Positions 49,101 through 61,100 of a DNA stretch of 64,000 bases are shown piece after piece. Numbering within the stretch: position 1 is the first letter of the stretch; each line of letters opens with the position of its first letter. The notes beneath the pieces are model-generated. The model was not told the origin of the DNA, did no database searches, and worked only from the letters and a program-made list of their open reading frames with translations. The position numbers were made by a program, and so were the translations under genes. The stretch spans positions 150,098,875 to 150,162,874 of the forward strand of contig CP136062.1 of assembly GCA_032622095.1 (NCBI GenBank), in the 5' to 3' direction. The DNA is from Siphonodentalium dalli. Lineage: Eukaryota; Mollusca; Scaphopoda; Gadilida; Siphonodentaliidae.

Positions 49101-52100
49101 TGATTCGCCACAAATTTAAGAGGACCGATCACCACATTGAGCGAAATGAGGTTATTTCGTCTTTGTTGTATTGTATGTCGAAATAACAAAAATAAATTTA
49201 TAACATTTTAAGACTACCTACCAACACTATTTTGTTAGTGATTAAAACTATCATTAAACACCTATCATCTGACTTACCAATGATCCGAACTTCATCAGAC
49301 CTGTCTCGGTTGTGACGTTATTATTCTTAAACTGGTTTCCTCCACTTAGAGAGAGTAGAACACCTTGCAGAGGCTTTCCTGGTTGATCTTTCACCTACAA
49401 ATGAACCGATATATACAGTAAAACCTCTACAAATCGAACACCCTTCAGACTGACCAACTTCTTGAGTTATATATCGTTAATGTGTCACACAAACCATAAA
49501 ATATTCTATTTTGGTTATTCAATTGTATTCTTGACACAATGCAGACTATTCACAATTGTACTAGCAGTCTATTTCAACTAACAGCAGTTATTTCAACATT
49601 TATAACAGCAGTGATGATTAGTTACTTTGTTATTTATTGGTTCATTTGTTCACTTAATATGTTCAACGAGCAGCCTCCTATTTACTTATTAGCAGAACAT
49701 CCCTACAAAAAAATCCTTACAGGAATTCTCTGCCTACCATCTACTTTATACATTGTCTGAACATCCTTCAATATTAAATGGATTATCCCACCAAGTTATA
49801 AAGTATACATTGGAATGTTTCATTATTCATCTGGAGGGATGTTAAGGAAGTGCAAGCAGACGACACCAGATGAAATAATAAGACAAGTGCAGAAGGATTC
49901 CTTTTCAGTCATGGGAAGTGTTCAGATAATAAGTTCAACATGGCCGTTTATTGAACTTATTTTCTGAACAATTCCTAAGTGAACTACTCGTCAATGAGTA
50001 TTTTGTATAGAAAGGTTAAAATGAAGAATGGACCATACAATGTGTACGTTTAGAATGATGGACAATACATTGTGTACGTTTAGAATGAAGAATGGACCAT
50101 AAAATGTGTACGTTTAGAATGAAGAATGGACCATACAATGTGCATGTTTAGAATGAAGAATGGACCATACAATGTGTACGTTTAGAATGAAGAATGGACC
50201 ATACAATGTGTACGTTTAGAATGAAGAAGGGTCCATACAATGTGTACGTTTAGAATGAAGAATGGACCATACAATGTGTACGTTTAGAATGAAGAATGGA
50301 CCATACAATGTGTACATTTATAATGAAGAGTCCATTCAGTAATCAAATGGTTATTGAACTTACTTGAACTTCAATTTCTCCGAGCTTGGAGGCTCGGAAT
50401 GTGCCGTTTGTGCCCTCTACTTTTTGGATGATATATCCTTCTCTGGTAGCATCAGTATCATAATCAAATCCAGTATGGAAAGGTCCCAACCTAAAAACAT
50501 TTAATAATTATTATTAGACACCGGTTGATGTGAGGCACATGCATTACAACGGAATCCCAGCTATTGAATACATGTTATTGTATAGCACAAGTGGAATACA
50601 AGCCAGAACTACTTCCGAGTTGACCTTGTTGCCAACAGCAATGATGTACATGATGTCAATGATCCGCTTTGGGAGATGGACATATAATTACCGGTTTTTC
50701 ATGAGACTTAGAGGTAGTTATAGTATCAATGGTAGTCAGTCATGTATTAAACTTATCCGACACAAGGATGTGGAATAAATATAGAACATGCATCATAATA
50801 TTCAATCTTTTATCGAACTCGTTGCAGATGGCGCGTAATCACATTTCACTCAAGATCTGCTTTCGTGAAATATATCCTTGTACCGTCCGCAACTAATTCG
50901 ATAAAATATCCTCCAAGATACACGTTGTGTTCTGTCTATGTATGCAATATATGATCCAAGAAAAACTGGGCGCTCGATGCCTCAACTCATTCATTTCATT
51001 GGCAATTAAGACACTACCGTACTGACCTGGCTCAAAGCCCTTGCCCGTGTTTATGCCCACCCATATCTTTTGGCCAAATTCCATGCACATGGGTATATTC
51101 CAGTTTTGGCCCACCCCAAATTTTGTTCAATTTCAGCGGTGGTAAGTAAGTTTGCTTGTAGACAGTTTGTTGTTTTTGTTTGTTTAATGATACTCCCCAA
51201 ATAAATAATTCCAATATAACGATAAGTATATTCACAAACGATGGGTGACGGCGAGAATGCCACGAAAAACGGAAAATTATACTTCGTAGGTAAGTGAGAA
51301 TATTCAATAAAATAAAATAAAATGAATCTTAAAATCTCTTTTGTTTATTCAATTATACTTCCCGGGGAAACCAATCATTAACAGACATCAAATACAAAGG
51401 AACCCACTCGCTAACGGCATATAGGTGAGAACGCGGTAAACAGGAGTTGCTTCAAATAGCCATGCACGTGCATAGCGCACCTGTCCAACAATGGTACTGT
51501 AAAAACATACTATTCGATGACGACTGGTTCAATGAAGATGGCGACATCGAGTTTGCTGGCTTTGGAGACGACGGCAAAGTTGTGTTTTAATTATATTGTT
51601 GTGTTTATGTTTTGTATATTGTTCAACTTGTTATATTTAATAAATATGTAGATAGTTATTTCATAGTCGATATCATTCAATTTGGGGATCACGTTCATCT
51701 GAACATTGATATAAACTATAGACTACTATAGACTATAGATACGGGATTTACCGAGCTGTCTAAAATGGCCGAAATCTTTTGTTCCCTTCCCGATAACCCA
51801 CACTGCTTACAAATAGTGTCATTTATAGGAATTTTGGGCAATAAAACAACAAGACTTGAAGTGTTATTATAATATTTTAATATTCACATTTAATTGAAAA
51901 ATTACAATCTCAAAGTAACTTATACTTACTTACCTTTACTTAATCTGGACGCCGGGTATATTTCCCCGATACTCGGCATTAGATCGGCTTTCATCTATTT
52001 CATCAGTTTTACAGTCCCGATTTCTTGGGATTTTTGGTTTGCAAAGGGCCATATCCCAGTTTAAGCCCACTTTTTTTGAGCTCAAATAAAACAAAGGCCC

Positions 52101-55100
52101 ACAGGGACTCAACCTGGGTCAGTACGGTAATAGGGACCGCAAAAAACGTCTTCAGGGTAATTACATAAGAAATGAATGTAGTTTGGATGTGTTTTATTGG
52201 TGATAATTCAGTGTGGTCGTTGGGCACATTGTGTGAACAGCGAAGTGATTTACAATAAATGTGCTCCAACAGCCACAGTCAATTATCACACAATAAAGCA
52301 CACCCAAATTACATTCAATTCTTATGTAGCTCTCCCTTTTTTTTTTTAATCTAACATCTGCCTACAGTATGGAGATTATATCATGCAGCAGTCAGTTAGT
52401 TCAATAATCTACCTCTGAATTATCGAGTGATTAGCTTATTATTGCCTGCTTAAAAAAAATAAAAATAAATATTAAAAACAAAAATATCTGCCACCAATTA
52501 TCCTAATTATCATTTCATATATATTTTAAGGGATCTGATATCCATATTGAAGATATGTTCTCTGGGTAGTATATCAGCAAGTACAAGCTGACATGCAACA
52601 CAGTTCGTAGGGTAAGTCCCAGCAGCCTCAAGATAAAATTTGATTATTGAATATTATAAGATATATAATGAGGAGATAAACGTACGCTGTTGAGTTGGAT
52701 ATTTCGGGAACTCAAGCATGAAATCGGTAAACGAGTCAGCTTGTTGTTTTCAGACTCGAATATCCAACAAAACAGAGAATGTTTATCTCCTTTGTTATCC
52801 AGTCCACCAAAAGATTTTAAAGAAACTGAACGAAAAGGACTTTTTATTGACATTACATGCTTTGAAGTGAAGTATCCTTTTTTCAGTGATAAAATCTCTG
52901 GGCACGTTCCATGTTGTTATTCAGTATAGCACAAGAACGACTACCTGTGAACCATGTCTGTATCAAACAACGTTCAGGTTGACTTGATAACTTGACTCCT
53001 GGCAGCGAGGTGATGTATTTTACATGCGTTGTCATGACACGGTGTCCATTCAAAATTTGTTCTCCGATCAGCGGCTGATGCTGGTCTATCAATAATTAAA
53101 GTAAAGATAGTCTCATCCGATCAATCAGAATGTTTCAGTGACCAAGCCTTGAAATAGTGTGCCTGTCATTTGCAGAATGAGGTCCCCAGAGGGTGAATTT
53201 AGTGATGCTATCCCGCATAGCAGGCTAGCATCACCAAATTCACCCTCTGGGGACTTAATTCTGCTTACACCTCAGCAGAATGAGGTTCCCAGAGGGTGAA
53301 TTTGGTGATGCTAGCCCGCTATGCGGGGTAGCATCACTAAATTCACCCTCTGGGTGCAAATGACAGACACTATTTCAAGGCTTGTCAGTGACAAATATTC
53401 AGCTTGAATTACAATCTCATATAATATATATTTAGGAGAGCTTTATTTGAAGCTTCAAATACTTAGATTAAAACATTAACTCTAATTTAGTGTCAATGAA
53501 GATATAATATTATTCATGGAAATCTGTCTATATAGCTGAATAAAGCTTACTTAAATTTGCCCGATTTATCAGTTGTCATTGTTTGCGCCTCCATCTCACC
53601 ATCTCTCCTCTTCACAGTAATAAGTACACCATCTAACGAGGGATCAATTTTACCCTCAATGAATACTCCTTTCTTACCGACAACTTTCAGAAGTTCACCA
53701 GGGCACTTATCTGAAAAACAATAAATCTTAATGACTGAAACATGTGACATGTTAAAGAGAAATAGGGTAATTTGCAGCAATATTGTTCAATGTACCAGAA
53801 GGGGTTGATTCTGCCCAAGCCTGAGTTTAGTGTGCCTGTCATTTGCAGAATGAGGTCCCCAGAGGGTGAATTTAGTGACCCTATCCCGCATAGTGGGCTA
53901 GCATCACTAAATTCACACTCTGGGGACCTCATTCAGCTTATGCCTCATCTTCTCCGGAAAGTTCTTTATTAACAAATTTCTATAAAAACTTATTCACATA
54001 GATTCAATTTCTTTTTTAGTTTAGTTTCTCTGTATCCCCAAATTGGCAGATGACACATAACATAATTGAGGTTACCAATGGGTGTACATCACAATATTCA
54101 CCATTTGGGAACTTCAATCTGAGTCTATGTCTCCCATAGCAAATGAGGCCAAGCAGACTGAGGTCCCCAGAGGGTGAACTTGGTGATGCTAGCTCGCTAT
54201 ATGGGATAGCATCATTAAATTCACCCTCTGGGGACCTCATTCTGCAAATGACAGGCACACTAAACTCAGGCTTGGCTGTCCCTCTAAATCATTGATTTTT
54301 TATGAATAGGTGATCAGAAATTTCTGCATCAAGCAATGGTTATGTAACTATCATTCCAGGTGGGTTTTTTAACAAGTGGGAGAAAATAATAATTTGTTTG
54401 TGAAGTGATTGCTGTACATTTATTGGGGATTCTTTTGGTCCAAATTAACGGCTAAATATTACATTTTTTAGTTCTGATATTGTGTATATGGTACAAATGA
54501 TTTGGCAATAACGGTTCACTGGTACATATTTGAATCTGGCTTACTACACCAGTACTGAAAAATCAGTTCCAAACACCGAGAGAAAATGACAATATGCCTG
54601 TTAGCAAATTAGATCATGGCATGAATCTCTACTCTGGCTTCGTCCATAAAAATCTTAGTCCACATTCAAAACCTGGAAACATTTGATGTTCTGACGGGGA
54701 ACTCAATAACATTGAAAAAATAATTCAGATAATATATTTCTGCCTCTTCCTTAATAATGTATTTCACAGGTGTCAGCTTGAGATTGCATGATTTAGATGA
54801 CTTCTGAGAGACAATTTCAATCTCTGTACCTTACAGTCATGAAGTTTGCCCCAGCTAATCAATTCAATGTTTATCATGAAATAGGCTCAAAAAAGTCGCC
54901 TGAATCATGTAATCTCAAACTGGGACTTTCGCCAACTGCAAAATACATTATTTAGGAACAGACATTAATTGAGAAATAAGTAACCTGCGTTATTTTTTCA
55001 ATGTTATATAGAGTTCCAAATAAGAACATCAAAAAGTTCCCATGCAGGGTTCATACACCTAGCTGAGAGTAAAATTCCATAACTTTTCCATACTTTTTCA

Positions 55101-58100
55101 AGACTTTCGGACAAATTTTTAAAGACTTTTCAGTTAAAAAATTCCATAACTTTTCCATACCTCGTACCTAGCTAAACAACGAGGAAGACCAATATATAAA
55201 TTTCCAGGTTGTTTAAACAGAGCACACATATACGTTAGTTAAAATGAGCCCTTTATCTGCAAAGATGCATTTAACTAATTAAGCTGATATGAACAATAAA
55301 TCATAAATGGTTGGCATCTGCAACAATTATCGGCCTTGACACCCAGAGTCTATAATTTCTAAAATCATTGGGGGAAAAAATTACGATTTTCCGGTTATGG
55401 ATCACGATTTATTTCGAACAAGGCAATACAACGATTAAAACTATATTTGCACACTATAAAATGGTGCTCTCGAATAATTTTGAGTAACATGAGTAACATC
55501 GGTGAATTTAGTGAGAGTACGCATTGACATTTGTTTTAGGTTCGTTCGATTTGCGTTATGTTATTGCGTATATAAATGAGTTCCGGTAAGGGAGACAATT
55601 CGTGTTTCGGCATACCGTAAAAAGTGTAGTTCCAACTGTAACTACAGAGATGGTATCGTAAGAACGGAAAGTAACAGCATTTATTTACCGAAGAACTCGG
55701 CCTTGGGATATTCCATGACTTTTCAAGACCTTGAATCTCAGGGTAGCTTATTTTCAAGACTTTTTCCATAGTAGGGTGAAAAAGGTTCCATTTTCCAGAC
55801 TTTTCAAGGGTATTGAATCGAAATTTTCGAACCCTGCCATGTGTTGAACTGGTGGTATATAATCTCTATGGTTGTAACCCTAGTAAAGATTTATGGCATG
55901 ATATTTTAGAAAACAAGAAATGCTCAAATCCACACCTTAGATCTAAACAAAAATCTATTCCTGTTACTCCAACATTCCCTATAGACATGAGAGTTTTAAT
56001 TTATTAGCTTACCTCCTTTTATTTCAGTCTCTAGTTTTGATGGAGTGAAGAGTAGCTCTTTGGATTGAAATGTGAATGACAGCTTCTCGGCGAGCCTACA
56101 GAAATACAGATATAGTGATTAGTGTGATATAACGGAAAACGTTAATTGAGAAATACAACAATTTTGCACAATTACAAACTGCACTTTCTAGGGAAAATAT
56201 TATTGCTTCTATGAATGCAAAGAACTGACCCATTTAGAGGCTATCTAGATCTACATTGTGAAATCTCAAAACAATCATATCCTTATTGGTGTGGGATATG
56301 GAGGTGGTAAAGACAGTATGTTTCCTTACTGGTGTGGGATATGGAGGTGGTAAAGACAGTATGTTTCCTTACTGGTGTGGGATATGGAGGTGGTAAAGAC
56401 AGTATGTTTCCTTACTGGTGTGGGATATGGAGGTGGTAAAGACAGTATGTTTCCTTACTGGTGTGGGATATGGAGGTGGTAAAGACAGTATGTTTCCTTA
56501 CTGGTGAGGGATATGGAGGTGGTAAAGACAGTATGTTTCCTTACTGGTGTGGGATATGGAGGTGGTAAAGACAGTATGTTTCCTTTGACAAATAATGTCT
56601 CTAGACATTTGCCTAAGTTCACAGCTGATATTGAATGTTTTCTTGTAAAATTATGAGTCATATGGAATTATGTCTTAGGACTTTACAATATGACTTAAAT
56701 TATTATCACTATGATGTCCATTTTATTATCTCGATATGGGAATAAATCGATAATCTTAATTCATTACCTTTGGACATTTGTACTCGAGAAAAACAGATTA
56801 TGAGTGTTTTCGCTCTAAGAGTATAGTTTTTATATTACTTCATCCGATTTGTAATTGAAAATAAAATCTAACTGAGCTGTTCATATGTGTTTGTAGTTTA
56901 TATAATGAAAAGAGCTCGCAGACTTAAGGCCAATCTAATGACTACATTAGGGACAGATCGACATCGGCCATATAGGATAGTGTTTCACACCACGGCCATA
57001 TAGGATACAGTTTCACACCACATTATCCCCCACACAAACCAACCAGTGAAGCTTTTACCACAAATGGGTTTCAACCGGCATATTAAATTACTGAATTAGT
57101 AGCACTTCTTGTCACAATAGTTAGTTGTAATGCTTTTAGAGAGATGCGTGCCCCTGGTTAAGTGGTCCTGCTAATTTTCTATGCTGTTAAGAACAAGAGT
57201 GTCAATGACTGTGGAGTCGCCCACCAGACAGTCTGCAAAGACTGAGAAGACTGGGATTCTGAAGACTACAAGTCAGTACTTGTCAAAATCACTTTAAACA
57301 ATACTTCTAACCAGGGACATAGATAGAGCAAGGAGTTAAATCTAATAACATAAAAAATAATCAATTTAAAAAAAATGTATAATTTAAAATTATGTTTAAA
57401 AAAAAAATCAAAATGGTTAAATGTTCAAAATTCTATGTTCTAAACCTCTTATGATCAATGGTCATGAGAAGAAGTTGTTTTAAGAATTACTATCGCGGGA
57501 AATATTTATATCCCTGGCTCTGCCCATAATTGACCCAGTGACCCGATTTGAATCCCAGCCTACCAAATATAAGCTAAATTGGCCTAATGTATCTTGAGAA
57601 GAAGTTGTTTTCAGAATTGCTGTGGTGGGAAAGAGTTACGTTCCAGGCCCCGCCCATATTGAACAAATCTCAATCCCAGTCACCTAGATATTATCCCCAA
57701 CAAATATAACCCCATTCGGTCTTGCAGTTCTCTTGCCTTCAATGCATGTGACAGGCATTGTTATTTATGAATTAGTACATAGGTCTGTCAGAATAATCCT
57801 GCACATGTTGACGTAGTGGACGATCAGTTTATGTGCAGTAAATATATCGTCAACTTTGATATTTGTGTTTTAGCTTGATAATGGTATGATAAATAAAACA
57901 ATATCAATATGATATCGATAAACCGTGAAGCCCTAGCACGTCTGTCATATTTCTTACCTGTGGTGACGAAGCAACAACTTGCCGATCAGATTTTCTGTCT
58001 TAATATACTCTGTACTAAATGGAGTCTCTGGGAACGGTGCGTGTCCTTCCTTCAGAGATGTCCTGAAAATATAAATCAGGATTGTCTATATATTGGGCAA

Positions 58101-61100
58101 TCTTCAGAAAAGAGAACGCTAATACTCATTACTCAATAATAGGGTGAGCATTTATTTCAAATTTGAAGGCAATGTCAGATTTCAAATTTGTAGGAAAAAA
58201 GTCAGTGTTATCGACTATTGTTGGCATGAAATAAAGCCAAAAATATATATATTCCACCAGGATAGAGAACAGCTGTCCACCAAGTGATAAGAGATTCTCA
58301 GATTCACCCCAAGGCTTCCTCCTTTATTTACACAAAATGCATCAAAATTAAAAACCAGGAGAAAGTGTTATTCCCTTGCATTAATAATAATAGACTGGCA
58401 GTACAGTCCAACAGTCCAGATCAAAATTAAGTACAGAACCACTCAGAATACAAGTCCATACCTTGATAAAAATAAGTTACAGTTTAACCCTTTCAGTGCA
58501 AGTTCGATTTTTTTATCAACCCATATTTCCTTGATCATTTTCAAATTTATTGATTATAACAATATGGGTCGATACAAAAATCGGACTTGCCGTCAATTTG
58601 GTAATCTGCTCGAGATTTTACGCCAAAACTCTATTCAAACAGACAAGGATGGATAACTCTATAATCAAGTGGTAATAATAATGAAATTTTGACTGTCTTC
58701 TGGGCCAGAAAGAATTCCCGATAATGAAAAATAATAGATTTCTAAAATCGATATCTAACAAATCTGAGCTTTGATGGGTGACTTCCTCGACTCGAATCAA
58801 ATATTTTTGACCCCCGAAGCCATTGAAATAGTAATTGAGAGGAGTTTTATCGGATTGAGTACCTTTAATTAGTCTGTTACTCCACAACATTTATATTCTA
58901 GAGAAACCAATATGAAATCATAATTTCTATATAATAAAGTCAAGGGAAAAACAATATTCATAACCAATACTACAGTAATGCTCTAATTAATCAACTTCTT
59001 AACCACAGCAGAATTATGGGTAACGAGCTTTCCGATAAATGGCAACAAGCCATATTTCTGACTAAATCCTGAAAAGTTACCCATAATTCTGCTGTGGTTA
59101 AGCAGTCGATTAATTAGGGCATTACTGTATATTACTCCAAATTGGAAACTCAGCTGGTGTTTTTGGGAGACATTAAGCAGTATTCCTCAAAATATTACTT
59201 AATGGATTCTCCCATTCAGTAATTAGAGTATGCCATGGAGCAGTCTAATTGTCATGTATAGGGATGATCAGATTATATAAGTAGACAATAGGCAGGGGAA
59301 CCATTTTAAATTCCTTTTTTGGGATGTTTAAGCCAAAGGCTGCTTGTTGAACATCTATACAAACTACAGCTCGGACTGTCCCAGTCAAGGCTGAGTTTAG
59401 TGTGCCTGTCATTTGCAGAATGAGGTCCCCAGAGGGTGAATTTAGTGACCCTATCCCACATAGCGGGAGAGCATCACCAAATTTACCCTCTGGGGACGTC
59501 ATTCTGCATGGCCTCATCTGCTATGGGAGACACAGACTCAGACTGAAGTTCCCAAATGGTCAATATTGTGATGTACACCCATTGGGAACCTCGATTATGC
59601 AATGTGTTGTCTGCCAATTTGGGGATATAGAGAAACTAAACTAAAAATGAAATAGAATCTTTGTGAAGAAGTTTCTATAGAAATTTTCCAGAGAAGATGA
59701 GGCCTAACCAGAAAGAGGTCTCCAGAGAGTGAATTTAGTGATGCTAGCCCACTATGCAGGATAGTATCACTAAATTCACCCTCTGGGGACCTCATTCTGC
59801 AAATGACAGGCACACTAAACTCAGACTTGGTCCCGATGAGACTAAAGGATATCCCCCCAGATGGACAGATGGACAGACAAGCCGATTCCTATATACCCCC
59901 CACCCCCACATAACTTCAGTTACAGGGAGTATAATAAATCAATGAGAATCAAGTGACCACCAATTAGAGAGAATCTAAGTTCATATCACTTTAATGGTGA
60001 AATTCATGGCCATTACCTGACAAATTGCAACGTTATCTATTCTGAAATTGAAGGCCATTTCTCAGCAATTTTCAAGATCAATAATTGTGTGCCTAAGAAG
60101 CAGTTTATATATTGCTGAAAAGTCAGGGTATCAATTGCCCCATATGGCAATTTAGCACTTCCATGACTGGAGCTTCCTTAAATGTTGCGAAAACCCTGTG
60201 CCAATGCATTCTGTTACATATGTGAGTCTCCCATAGGGAGCCTCACATATATAAGAGAATGCATTGGCCCAACAATATTTACCTTGACTTTGTAAGCCAA
60301 TGTTCTCTTATATATGTGAGGCTCCCTATGGGAGACTTCCATATATAAGATAATGCACTGGCATAGCGCCTGTCATGAAAGGATAAAGGCATTTTGCAGG
60401 CCTAGAATGGTCATTTGTCAGATTCAAGGCCATTCCATCCTAGGCCAAGCGAAACCTGGGTTAACCCTTTCTATATTAAATACTCATTGGCGAGTAGTTA
60501 CCATAGGAAATGTTCAAATATTAAGTTCAACAAACGACCATACATCATTTGTTGAACTTATTATCTGAACATTTCACATCAATGAATATGAAACCTTCTG
60601 CACTAGTATTATCTTTTTGTCTGTATGTCATTTGCTTTTATTACCTGAACACCACTCCGAATGAATATCGATGCAAACAACATGGTACTTATAATGAGTC
60701 ATAAACTCATTTTCATAATAATTACCATGTTGTTTGCATCGTTCATAGAGCACAGGAGTGTATTTTGCACTAATCCATGGCTCAAATTCATTCATTTGTT
60801 GCATATATTCTGTTGAGTACAAAAGGATACGGTCCCATAAATGACCGGATTTAGTGTACAGTATCCCTTTAAGATACAACATGCAGAAAGGATCCCAAGT
60901 TATATCTGCTATTGATCTTCATCTAATACTGGTGTGTTTGATAATAATGTGAACCAGTCATACTAACTGTATAGACATTACGATGTCTTTAGTAGCAACT
61001 TCTGTTTCCACTAGAATCTGAAGTGGATGTGCGATAGCATGGAATGATAGGACGTCTGGATTACTCTTAGATCTGAAATTATATCATTTTGCTAGTCATT

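Noticed and set aside
50020-50335. CRISPR-like direct-repeat array
   Set aside because: Units are contiguous with no unique spacers, and the DNA is a metazoan intron.
55036-55838. Firm hAT assignment
   Set aside because: CAGGGTTC-type ends are suggestive, but no 8-bp target duplication or transposase motif is visible, so it is listed only as possible.
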